The notes under the pieces were generated by a model that made no database searches, had not been told where the DNA came from, and saw nothing but the letters and a program-made list of their open reading frames with translations. Below, one piece after another: positions 1 to 7,401 of a stretch of 64,000 bases of DNA (its first letter is position 1; every line of letters starts with the position of its first letter). The stretch lies in the NCBI RefSeq assembly GCF_019396345.1, contig NZ_JAHKRM010000004.1:186001-250000 (forward strand), in the 5' to 3' direction. Source of the DNA: Nonomuraea guangzhouensis (GTDB lineage: Bacteria; Actinomycetota; Actinomycetes; Streptosporangiales; Streptosporangiaceae). Made by a program: the position numbers and the translations under genes.

Positions 1-233
1 CCCGATCGGCGCTGCTGGAAGAGGTCGCACCTGGGTTCGCCGAGCGTTTCCCGATGGTCGTCTGGATCGAGACCGACGACCCGCCTCCCCGCTCGAGTGA
101 GGCCGCGCGGTCCGGCCAGGCCACGACCTACCTGGAGGACAAGGCGAGACCGGCCTTCGCCGCCGGGCTCACCGTCGTGCTCGACGGGATCGAGGCGGCC
201 ATCGACCGCGCGGGCGTCAACCCGGCAGGCTGA
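1..233 (+). CDS. TetR-family regulator, C-terminal fragment
   Basis: The window opens inside a gene read in the frame starting at base 3 and ending at TGA 231-233 (76 residues seen). The C-terminal stretch AFAAGLTVVLDGIEAAI resembles the last helix of TetR/AcrR ligand-binding domains, where an F-x-x-GL-x-x-LLDGLEA pattern is common. The DNA-binding half lies outside the window, so the call rests on this short similarity only. Any regulator or small alpha-helical protein with a similar tail is possible. Confidence 0.45.
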   Translation, partial: RSALLEEVAPGFAERFPMVVWIETDDPPPRSSEAARSGQATTYLEDKARPAFAAGLTVVLDGIEAAIDRAGVNPAG

Positions 234-334
234 CCTCCGGGTCGCCGTCGGCGGAAAACGCGTTGAGCGGCCGCCCCCCTCTGTGGCAGCGTCGGCCGGG
301 ACGGTCTCCCGCGATCCATCAGGAGGTGTGGCAC

Positions 335-394
335 ATGGCCACCAAGGTCCTCGGCGAAGTCTCGGCTCACACTTCGACGCGAGTGGTCGCCTGA
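335..394 (+). CDS. possible 19-residue small ORF
   Basis: An ATG at 335 follows a strong Shine-Dalgarno AGGAGGTG (321-328) at good spacing and encodes MATKVLGEVSAHTSTRVVA before TGA. It lies in the 218-bp gap before the phosphotransferase gene, 57 bp upstream of its start. It could be a leader peptide, a ribosomally made peptide precursor or the remnant of a longer gene. Nothing in the peptide is diagnostic. The ribosome-binding site is the only positive evidence. Confidence 0.25.
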   Translation: MATKVLGEVSAHTSTRVVA

Positions 395-451
395 CGCGTA
401 CCGGGCTCCTCGCGTTGGAGTGATCTTCCATCACGATCACGAGGAGCAAGA

Positions 452-1252
452 GTGACTTCCCCATCATCCTTCGAACCCCTGCTGGGGGCCGAGGGCAATC
501 CCACGCCGGTGGTCCGGCACGGCGACGTCGTGCTGCGCCCGGCCGGGCCGTGGACGGACAGCGTTCACGCGCTGCTGCTGCATCTGGAGAACGTGGGCTT
601 CACCGGGAGCCCGCGCCTGGTCGGCGACGGTTACGACGAGGAGGGACGTGACGCCGTCAGCTACATCGACGGCGACTTCGTCCATCCGCACGCCTGGTCC
701 GACGAGGGCGTGTGGCAGGCGGGCCGCCTGCTGCGCGCGCTCCACGACGCGACGGCCGGATTCCGGCCGCCGCCGGACGCGGTGTGGCAGCCGTGGCCGT
801 TCGAGAGTTCCGCGTCCGATGCGATCATCAGCCATCGCGACACGGGACCGTGGCACACCGTGGCCCGCGACGGCCTGCCGGTCGCCTACATCGACTGGAC
901 CAGCGCCGGTCCGATCGATCGGCTGGACGACGTGGCGGGTGCCGCGTGGTGGAACGCCCAGTTGCACGACGACGACGTCGCCGAACGGCAGAACCTGCCC
1001 GGCGCGGAGGCACGCGCGGGTCAGCTGCGCCGCTTCCTCGACGGCTACGGGCTCACCGCAGCCGAACGCGACGGCTTCGTCACGCGGATGATCGAGTTCG
1101 CCATCCGTGACTGCGCGTCCGTGGCGGTCAGGTCGCGGATCACGCCCGAGACCAGGGACCCGGGCCCGCTGTGGGCCCTGGCCTGGCAGGCGCGGGCGGC
1201 GGCCTGGATGCTGCGCCACCGGCCACTCCTGGAGAACGCCCTCGCGGCGTAG
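452..1252 (+). CDS. aminoglycoside phosphotransferase (APH)-family protein
   Basis: This 266-residue protein has the C-lobe of the APH/choline-kinase family: HRD at 128-130, PWH at 133-135 and YIDW at 146-149, the last giving the metal-binding Asp148. It probably transfers phosphate to a small hydroxylated substrate in the cytosol. In the family the brace motif is usually HxDxxPxN; here His135 stands where Asn is expected, which could weaken magnesium binding. The GTG start at 452 is preceded by GAGGAG (441-446). It is followed by a 12-bp-stem terminator and is transcribed toward a TetR gene. It is more likely a small-molecule kinase than a proven resistance enzyme. Confidence 0.75.
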   Translation: MTSPSSFEPLLGAEGNPTPVVRHGDVVLRPAGPWTDSVHALLLHLENVGFTGSPRLVGDGYDEEGRDAVSYIDGDFVHPHAWSDEGVWQAGRLLRALHDATAGFRPPPDAVWQPWPFESSASDAIISHRDTGPWHTVARDGLPVAYIDWTSAGPIDRLDDVAGAAWWNAQLHDDDVAERQNLPGAEARAGQLRRFLDGYGLTAAERDGFVTRMIEFAIRDCASVAVRSRITPETRDPGPLWALAWQARAAAWMLRHRPLLENALAA

Positions 1253-1261
1253 CCCGACAAC

Positions 1262-1293
1262 GGTGGCTGCCGTTTCTTCGGACGGCAGCCACC
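1262..1293. terminator. hairpin between convergent genes
   Basis: A perfect 12-bp inverted repeat, GGTGGCTGCCGT / ACGGCAGCCACC, with an 8-base loop (TTCTTCGG) lies 9 bp after the phosphotransferase stop. There is no U tract, as is common in high-GC actinobacteria. It could serve both the plus-strand gene and the minus-strand TetR gene. Confidence 0.75.
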
Positions 1294-1301
1294 CACCCAG
1301 C

Positions 1302-1400
1302 TGCGAGCGGCTGACGGCCCTGGTCCTGCGACCGCTGACGGCTCAGGCCTTGCGAGCGGCTGGCGCCCCAGGTCTTGTGAGCGGCTGACGGCTCAGGCCA
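1302..1400. repeat. four ~25-bp tandem units overlapping a gene end
   Basis: Units begin at 1302, 1327, 1351 and 1376, each a variant of TGCGAGCGGCTGACGGCTC followed by AGGCC or CTGGTC. The last unit contains the stop codon and final codons of the minus-strand TetR gene (1393-1400). The array therefore looks like an expansion of that gene's 3' end into the spacer. Confidence 0.75.
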
Positions 1401-2040
1401 CGCCCGGTGCGCCCAACCGGCCCACGCCGTTGGCCAGCAGGGCGAACGCCTGCTCGGCCTCGTTCGCCGCGCCCGCGTAGCGCTCGTCCGCGGCCTCGCC
1501 GGCCGCCAGCAGTCTGGCGTTGTCCAGCATCAGCATCCAGTGGACCGCCACGATCTGGACGGCCGCCAGGCGCGCGGCGAACTCACCGACGGCCGCCGTC
1601 TCGCGCAGCGCGTCGGCGAGCGCCCGCTCGGCCCCCGCCTGAAACCGGTACATCCGGGCCACCAGCGCCGGCGTCTCCAGGACCATCCGGTAGAGCGCCA
1701 CGATCGGCGGCAGGTCATTGAGGCCGGTGATCGGGTCCCGCCTGGCCAGCGCGTCGAGGTAGCGCACCCGCAGCGCCTCCAGCGGCGCCATGCCCGCCGG
1801 CCGGGCCCGGACCACCTGGCCGAGCTCCGCCTCGTGATCGGCGAACCGGTGCACCACGAGGTCTTCCTTGGCCGGGAAGTAGGCGAACAACGTGCGCCTG
1901 GACACCTCGGCCGCCTCCGCGACCTGGGCCACGGACACCTGGTCGAACCCATGCCGCAGGAACAGCTCGACCGCCGCCTCGGAGATCGCCGTGTGCGTCC
2001 GCTGCTTCTTGCGCTCGCGCAGCCCGGGCTCACTGGTCAC
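1393..2040 (-). CDS. TetR/AcrR-family regulator
   Basis: A probable transcriptional repressor. The N-terminal helix-turn-helix includes QVSVAQVAEAAEVSRRTLFAYF and then PAKEDLV, the usual TetR recognition region, followed by a helical ligand domain with the stretch YLDALARRDPITGLNDLPP. The GTG at 2040 (protein starts VTSEPGLRERKK) suits the family better than the upstream start at 2067. It is divergent from an FAD monooxygenase gene, with both starts within 90 bp, so it probably controls that gene and itself. It is clearly related to the TetR protein at 37636, sharing the PAKEDLV and DP-TGLND-P segments. Confidence 0.85.
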   Translation of the reverse strand: MTSEPGLRERKKQRTHTAISEAAVELFLRHGFDQVSVAQVAEAAEVSRRTLFAYFPAKEDLVVHRFADHEAELGQVVRARPAGMAPLEALRVRYLDALARRDPITGLNDLPPIVALYRMVLETPALVARMYRFQAGAERALADALRETAAVGEFAARLAAVQIVAVHWMLMLDNARLLAAGEAADERYAGAANEAEQAFALLANGVGRLGAPGVA

Positions 2041-2060
2041 ATGCGCGAGCCTACCAGAAA

Positions 2061-2096
2061 TCTGCACTTGGACTTTTTCTGCACTGGGTATACATT
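2061..2096 (+). promoter_or_regulatory. divergent promoter region with direct repeat
   Basis: TCTGCACT occurs twice (2061-2068 and 2078-2085). A TTGGAC at 2068-2073 and TACATT at 2091-2096, 17 bp apart, form a plausible sigma-70-type promoter for the monooxygenase gene. The repeated octamer overlaps it and is a candidate binding site for the divergent TetR protein. Confidence 0.45.
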
Positions 2097-2126
2097 CGCA
2101 CTCAGGCGACGGAAAGAGGAGGGGCC

Positions 2127-3608
2127 ATGAAGGACACCGAGGTGATCATCGCGGGTGCCGGGCCGACCGGCCTGACGCTGGCGTACGAGCTGGCGCTGGC
2201 CGGGGTCGGCACGCTGGTGCTGGAGCGGCTGCCCGAGCGCATCGAGCAGACGAAGGGCGGCGCCATCCAGCCCCGTACGTCCGAGCTGCTGGAACTGCGC
2301 GGGCTGCTGGAGCCGCTGCGGAGCCGGGCCATGGAACGAGCGCCGGGGGGCGGCCATTTCGCGTTCCTGCCGGTGCCGCTGGACTGCGAGCCGTGGCGTA
2401 CGCGGCATCCGTACCCGATCGCGATCCCGCAGTGGGAGATCGAGGAGGTCCTGGAGGAGGCCGCGACCGCCCTCGGCGCGCGGGTCCTGCGCGACACCGC
2501 GGTCACGGCGGTCGAGCAGGACGACGACGGGGTGACGGTGAGCGCCGGCGGGCAGCGGTTCCGGGCCGATTATCTGGTCGGCTGCGACGGTGGCCGCAGC
2601 ACCGTTCGCAAGCTGCTCGGGCTGCCGTTCCCCGGCAGGGACGGAACGTTCGTGGCGGTGCTGGCCGACGTCCGGCTGTCGGCCACGTCGGCGTCGGTCC
2701 CCCAGACGATAGGCCACATGAGCGAGATGGTCCGCGAGGGCGGCGGCTACTGGGCCATGCTGGTTCCGATCGGGGGCGAGCGCTACCGGCTCACGTTCGG
2801 CAGCGAGGACCAGGGGGCCGACCGCGACGCGCCGGTCACGGAGGAGGAGATCACCACCGCGCTACGGGCCGTCTACGGCGAGGAGATCGTGCTGCGCGCG
2901 GTGGACAACTCCTCGCGCTTCACCGACGCGACCCGGCAACTGGCGGACTACCGGGCGGGCCGCGTGCTGTTCGCGGGCGACGCCGCGCACATCCACCCGC
3001 CGTTCGGCGGCCAGGGCCTGAACATCGGCGTGCAGGACGCGATCAACCTCGGCTGGCGGCTGGCCGCCACCGTCCAGGGCCGGGCGCCCGACGGCCTCCT
3101 GGACCGCTACCAGGCCGAACGGCATCCGGTGGCCGCCGGAGTCCTGCACCACACGGCCGCGCAGCGGTTGCTGGGCATGCCGCGACCGACCCAGGACGTG
3201 CTCGCGCTGCGCGACATCTTCACCGATCTGCTGCGACTGCCGGACGCCAACCGCCACATGGCGGGCCTGATGTCCGGCCTGTCCCTGAGCTACGACCTCG
3301 GCGGCGAGCATCCTCTGGTGGGGCAGCGGGTGCCGGACGCCGACCTGCTCGTCGGCGCGGAGCCGGTCCGGCTGTCGGCGCTGTTCGGGGCGGGGCACGC
3401 GGTCCTGCTCGACCTGGCCGGGATCGTCCCGGCCGAGCTCCGGCTGCCCGCCCGGGTGGATCTCGTACGGGCCAAGGGCCCGGCCGACCTGGGCGCGGCG
3501 GCCGTGCTCCTGCGCCCCGACGGCTACGTGTGCTGGGCCGCCGACGACGCCGCCACCTGCGAGCGGACCCTGGCGACCGCGATCACCGACCACATCGCCA
3601 CACATTAG
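2127..3608 (+). CDS. FAD-dependent aromatic monooxygenase (PheA/TfdB family)
   Basis: This 493-residue flavoprotein has the three class A hydroxylase signatures: the Rossmann GAGPTG at 10-15, the CDGGRS motif at 153-158 and GDAAHIHPPFGGQGLN from 284. Such enzymes use NAD(P)H and O2 to hydroxylate aromatic or polyketide substrates in the cytosol, and some inactivate antibiotics such as rifampicin or tetracycline. The substrate cannot be read from sequence. The C-terminal thioredoxin-like segment typical of the PheA group appears present (about 390-493). The ATG at 2127 has GAGGAGG just upstream. The divergent TetR gene is its likely regulator. Confidence 0.85.
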   Translation: MKDTEVIIAGAGPTGLTLAYELALAGVGTLVLERLPERIEQTKGGAIQPRTSELLELRGLLEPLRSRAMERAPGGGHFAFLPVPLDCEPWRTRHPYPIAIPQWEIEEVLEEAATALGARVLRDTAVTAVEQDDDGVTVSAGGQRFRADYLVGCDGGRSTVRKLLGLPFPGRDGTFVAVLADVRLSATSASVPQTIGHMSEMVREGGGYWAMLVPIGGERYRLTFGSEDQGADRDAPVTEEEITTALRAVYGEEIVLRAVDNSSRFTDATRQLADYRAGRVLFAGDAAHIHPPFGGQGLNIGVQDAINLGWRLAATVQGRAPDGLLDRYQAERHPVAAGVLHHTAAQRLLGMPRPTQDVLALRDIFTDLLRLPDANRHMAGLMSGLSLSYDLGGEHPLVGQRVPDADLLVGAEPVRLSALFGAGHAVLLDLAGIVPAELRLPARVDLVRAKGPADLGAAAVLLRPDGYVCWAADDAATCERTLATAITDHIATH

Positions 3609-3747
3609 GGACATCCAACGGCGGCCGGCGGGCGAATACCTGGCGGGCCGTACACCGGCACGGGAAGGAACAGCGGCACGACTCGTTGGCGGCGGTTCGT
3701 GCCGGCCTGATCGTGACGGTGTACGCGGTGCCGGCAGCGGCATCCAC

Positions 3748-3775
3748 TCCGGTCGCCGGAATCCCGGCGACCGGA
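3748..3775. terminator. hairpin between convergent genes
   Basis: A perfect 12-bp stem, TCCGGTCGCCGG / CCGGCGACCGGA, closes on an AATC tetraloop. It lies in the 241-bp gap between the monooxygenase gene and the convergent SRPBCC gene, and is a likely bidirectional terminator. I see no other feature in this gap. Confidence 0.75.
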
Positions 3776-3849
3776 ACGGATGGAACGCCGCGCGGCCGGG
3801 ACGACTGGACCCCTGCCGGCCGTCCCGGCCGATCACCTGTCCATGGTCA

Positions 3850-4584
3850 TCACGCCGAGAAGAGGCGGTCGAGCCAGGCGTGCCAGGCCGGCCCCTGGTC
3901 GCCGGTGCCGGTGTAGAGGTGGTGCGCGGCGACCATCGAGCCGCCGATGCCCTGCAGGAAGCGGTAGATCGCGTCCGGGGTCCGTACGCCCAGCGTCTGG
4001 GCGTTGGCGAAGTAGACGACGCCGTCGATCGGGGCGAGTCCGGCGGGCGTGAACCGTACGGGATCGCCTGCCTTAGGGTGGTCCGCGATGCCGAGCTCGC
4101 CGTAAAGGACCGCCCAGGCGCGCGGCCAGTCGGCGGCGACGGGCGGCCCGAACTCCGTGACGGGCGTCGCGGTCCGGCCGCTGAAGTGCGTCAGGTAGGC
4201 GACCAGGGTGGCGAAGAACATCTCCAGGCCCAGGGACATGGCCTCGAACTCGGTCTCCCAGTCGTCACCGGGCAGGAAGCCGCTGGCGACCATGCGCAGC
4301 GTGGTGCTGCCCTGGTCGCGGCCCTCGACGAGGAACTCGAAGGCGACGAACCGGCCGTCCTCGGCGGTCGGGCTGGTGTGCGCGAACCGGGCGGGCGGCT
4401 CCGAGGTGGTCACGGTGGATTCGGGGGTGTACTGGCCGAAGACGGTGCGTACCACGCCGTCGGCCACCTCGTTGCGGCCCATGAACCACGAGTCGATGCC
4501 CGGACCGGTCGCGATGGCCGCCCACACCTCCTCGGGACTCGCCCCGACCGTGGCCTCCTGGGGGAGCTCGAAGGACTCTCCCAC
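3850..4584 (-). CDS. SRPBCC/AHSA1-domain protein
   Basis: A 244-residue soluble protein. The N-terminal half starts with ATVGASPEEVWAAIATGPGIDSWF, the typical opening of an AHSA1 (START-like) domain that holds a hydrophobic ligand in a cavity. No catalytic residues are assignable. Its GTG start (4584) is one base after the stop of the upstream ArsR-type gene, so the two are almost certainly co-transcribed and translationally coupled. HTH+AHSA1 pairs of this kind are common in actinobacteria; their ligands are mostly unknown. Confidence 0.8.
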   Translation of the reverse strand: MGESFELPQEATVGASPEEVWAAIATGPGIDSWFMGRNEVADGVVRTVFGQYTPESTVTTSEPPARFAHTSPTAEDGRFVAFEFLVEGRDQGSTTLRMVASGFLPGDDWETEFEAMSLGLEMFFATLVAYLTHFSGRTATPVTEFGPPVAADWPRAWAVLYGELGIADHPKAGDPVRFTPAGLAPIDGVVYFANAQTLGVRTPDAIYRFLQGIGGSMVAAHHLYTGTGDQGPAWHAWLDRLFSA

Positions 4585-4585
4585 C

Positions 4586-5170
4586 TCAGCGCTCCTTCAG
4601 CGACGGGTGCACCGCGACGACCAGCCGGTGGTCGCGACCGCCCGCCGCCGTCTCGTCGTGGTACTTGCTCACCAGCGCGGTCACGGCGTCGGTCAGCTCC
4701 TCGGCGAAGGCCGCGCGGTCGGCCGCCGAGGCGAACCGCACCTCGCCGTCGATCGCGAACGTCGCCACCCGCTTGCGGGCCTCGGTGGCGCCGGTGATCA
4801 GCGCCCCGACGTCGCGGACGAGCTGGGCGGCGACGGCGAGCAGCCAGCGGGCCGACAGGCGGTCGGGCGACTTGCCCGGGTCGGGCTGCACCGCGGCCAG
4901 CGCGATCGGGGAGATCACGAAGGACGCGGCCGTGGCCTGCATCACCCGCTCGGTGACGTTGCCCTTCTTGCGTTCCTCCACGAGCTCGACCAGCCCGTGC
5001 CGCTCCAGCGTGCGCAGATGGTAGTTGACCTTCTGCCGGGCCAGGCCGACCCTGGCCGCCAGCGACGTGGCCGAGCCGGGCTCGACCAGCTCGGCCAGCA
5101 GCTTCGACCGCATCGGGTCGAGCGACGCCTCGGCCGCCGCCGGGTCTTCGATCACCGCCACTTCGTACAT
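4586..5170 (-). CDS. ArsR-like winged-helix regulator
   Basis: The protein begins MYEVAVIEDPAAAEASLDP and has an ArsR-type winged helix at about 20-90, including SLAARVGLARQKVNYHLRTL and a wing rich in Lys and Glu. The remaining ~100 residues are a helical partner domain. The ATG at 5170 is preferred over the start at 5206, which would add a stretch overlapping the promoter. Upstream on the minus strand lies TTGACA, and there is little room for a leader. It probably represses its own operon with the SRPBCC gene. Confidence 0.8.
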   Translation of the reverse strand: MYEVAVIEDPAAAEASLDPMRSKLLAELVEPGSATSLAARVGLARQKVNYHLRTLERHGLVELVEERKKGNVTERVMQATAASFVISPIALAAVQPDPGKSPDRLSARWLLAVAAQLVRDVGALITGATEARKRVATFAIDGEVRFASAADRAAFAEELTDAVTALVSKYHDETAAGGRDHRLVVAVHPSLKER

Positions 5171-5202
5171 GGATAAAACGATCGCACCGAAAAAAGTTAC
5201 TG

Positions 5203-6372
5203 TCAAGAAAGGTGAGCTGCTCGGTCCTCCAGCGGCAGGAAGGCGTCCAGGGCGGCGGCGACCAGCTCAGGGCGCTCCAGGGTCTGCATGTGCGGGGTGC
5301 CGGGTAGTTCCTGGTAGACGGCGCCCGGGATGCGGCCGGCGAGGGCGGTCATGATCTCCGGCGTCGTGGAGGCGTCGAGCTCCCCCGCGAGCACCAGGAC
5401 GGGCGCCTCGAACTTCGCGAGCCCGCCCTGCACGTCCAGCCCCTTGAAGGCGCGCCACGCGGCGGCCCAGTCGACCGGGTCGCCACGCAGCACGCGCTCC
5501 CGGGCGTACCGGACACCCCACTCGTCGGTGGCGAGCGCGGCGGGGGTGAACCACCGGGTGAGCGACGGCACGATCTGCGCCCGCATGCCGTCGGCCTCGG
5601 CCGACCGCGCCCTGTCCTCGAACGCGCCGAACGGGAAGTCGGTGGTGGCCAGCAGCGACAGCGAGGCGAACCGCTCCGGGTGGGCGATCGCGGCGGCCTG
5701 CGCGATCCCGCCGCCGTAGGACAGGCCGACGACGTGCGCGCTTTCGAGCCCGAGCGCGTCGAGCACGCCGATGAGGTCCCGGACCGTGTCCGCCATCGTG
5801 AACGGTGACGGCGACCCGGCCCCCGCCCCGTGGCCCCTGATGTCGTACGCGTACACACGGCGTCCCGCCGGCAGCCGGGTCATGACCGGCTCCCACATCC
5901 GCCAGTCCAGGCCGAGCCCGTGGAGCAGCACCACGGGCGGTCCGCTCTCGCCACGCCGGGCGACCACCGTCTCGTGATCGGCCAGCCGCACCTCACGCAA
6001 CGTGGCCGGGCGCGGGACCGCGGCTTCGGCCAGGACCTCGTCGATGACGGTGAGGGCGTTCAGCGCCCGGGGGAAGCCCGCGTACAGGGACACGTGCTGG
6101 GCCAGGGCGCGTAGTTCGTCGGGCGCGATGCCGTTGTGCAGGGCGGCGCGGGCGTGGGTGGCGAGTTGCGCCTCCGCCCCGCCGATGGCGGCCAGGATCG
6201 CCACGGTCGCCGTCTCGCGGGCGGCGCGGCCCAGCTCGGGGCGAGCGAGCGTGCCGCCGAACGCCCCCTCGACCAGGGCGTCGTACATGTGCGGCGATCT
6301 CAGCCGCACCTCCCCCAGCGTCTCCTCGGGATCGGACCCCATCAAACCTTGGAACTCCCTGCGACCGTTCAT
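5203..6372 (-). CDS. carboxymuconolactone decarboxylase-alpha/beta hydrolase fusion
   Basis: Two domains are visible. Residues ~20-110 are a CMD/AhpD-like decarboxylase fold (LATHARAALHNGIAPDELRALAQ and YAGFPRALNAL). Residues ~140-385 are an alpha/beta hydrolase with HGLG oxyanion loop, nucleophile in GLSYGGG (Ser ~218), acid in LAGELDAS and His in GTPHMQ. The pair resembles beta-ketoadipate PcaC and PcaD activities (4-carboxymuconolactone decarboxylase and enol-lactone hydrolase), but here the decarboxylase comes first, the reverse of the described PcaL fusion. ATG 6372 is chosen because AAGGAG ends 8 bp before it. A LysR gene lies directly upstream in the same orientation. Confidence 0.85.
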   Translation of the reverse strand: MNGRREFQGLMGSDPEETLGEVRLRSPHMYDALVEGAFGGTLARPELGRAARETATVAILAAIGGAEAQLATHARAALHNGIAPDELRALAQHVSLYAGFPRALNALTVIDEVLAEAAVPRPATLREVRLADHETVVARRGESGPPVVLLHGLGLDWRMWEPVMTRLPAGRRVYAYDIRGHGAGAGSPSPFTMADTVRDLIGVLDALGLESAHVVGLSYGGGIAQAAAIAHPERFASLSLLATTDFPFGAFEDRARSAEADGMRAQIVPSLTRWFTPAALATDEWGVRYARERVLRGDPVDWAAAWRAFKGLDVQGGLAKFEAPVLVLAGELDASTTPEIMTALAGRIPGAVYQELPGTPHMQTLERPELVAAALDAFLPLEDRAAHLS

Positions 6373-6457
6373 GCCACACACTCCTTCTCAGCGCTTTCTT
6401 ATGATCAAAGCCTGCGGGAGCTGCGGCGATATGTCCAAGACATGATCCGCCTTATGG

Positions 6458-7372
6458 TTATACATCGGATATATCACCACCGAGCGCGGCGAGCTCGGGA
6501 TGCGCGGCCACGAAGGCGATGAACGCCGCCAGCGCCGCGCCCGGACCGCGGGCCGCGGACCAGGCCAGTGACGGCGTCCAGGACGGTTCGGGGTCGAGCC
6601 GGACGATGGCCACCGGCATCCCGGGCTCCTCGGCCACCGAACGCGGCAGCACCGCGGCGGCGAGCCCGACACTCGCCAGCGCGCGGGCCGTGCGGTAGTC
6701 GCGGGTCTCGAACCTGACCCGCGCCTTGGCACCCGCCGCCACCAGCGCGGACAGGACGATCTCGCGCACCGTCGACCCCGGCGGATACAGCACCAGGTCG
6801 GCCCCGTCCAGCTCCGCCACCGGCAGGCGGTCCCGCCCGGCGAAGGGCGTACCGGCGCCGGTGATGAGCACCAGCGGCTCGGCGCCGAGCGGGTGCCAGG
6901 CCAGCCGCGTGTCACCGGACCCGGGCCGGGTGGCCAGGGTCGCGGCGTCGAGGCGGCCCGCGTCCAGGCCGTCGAGCATGTCCTGGGTGGTCTGCTCCTT
7001 CAGCTCCACCGTGACCGCCGGGTAGGCGGCGGAGAAGGCCGCCAGCACCCGCGCGACCTGGGTGGCCAGCCCTCGGGCGGTGCCCAGCCGGATCCGGCCG
7101 CGGGTCCCCTCGGCCCAGCCGAGCATCTCCTCCTCCACCGCCGCCAGGTCCGACAGGACGCGGTCGGCGTGCTCCAGCAGCGCGCGGCCGGCCGGGGTGA
7201 GCCCGACGCGGTGCCGGTTCCGCTCGAACAGGGTCAGGCCGAGTTGGCGTTCGAGCTTGCGTATCTGCTGGGACAGCGCCGGCTGGGCGATGCGCAACGC
7301 CTCCGCGGCCCGGGTGAAATGGAGCTCCCGGGCCACGGCCTGGAAATATTCGAGCTGACGAGAGCTGATCAT
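6458..7372 (-). CDS. LysR-family transcriptional regulator
   Basis: 304 residues. The N-terminal helix-turn-helix (MISSRQLEYFQAVARELHFT, then AAEALRIAQPALSQQIRKLE) is the classic LysR DNA-binding domain, followed by a two-lobed substrate-binding domain from about residue 90. It is on the same strand as, and 85 bp upstream of, the CMD-hydrolase gene, so it probably senses an aromatic catabolite and controls that gene. The tandem rather than divergent arrangement is less usual for LysR/target pairs. Confidence 0.9.
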   Translation of the reverse strand: MISSRQLEYFQAVARELHFTRAAEALRIAQPALSQQIRKLERQLGLTLFERNRHRVGLTPAGRALLEHADRVLSDLAAVEEEMLGWAEGTRGRIRLGTARGLATQVARVLAAFSAAYPAVTVELKEQTTQDMLDGLDAGRLDAATLATRPGSGDTRLAWHPLGAEPLVLITGAGTPFAGRDRLPVAELDGADLVLYPPGSTVREIVLSALVAAGAKARVRFETRDYRTARALASVGLAAAVLPRSVAEEPGMPVAIVRLDPEPSWTPSLAWSAARGPGAALAAFIAFVAAHPELAALGGDISDV

Positions 7373-7401
7373 CGCCCGATTGTCCCAGTGCTCCTAAGGC
7401 G

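Noticed and set aside
3609..3849. Signal-peptide-like stretch (LIVTVYAVPAAASTPVAG) in the gap
   Set aside because: No start codon with a ribosome-binding site, and the frame runs into the convergent gene and the terminator hairpin; treated as chance.
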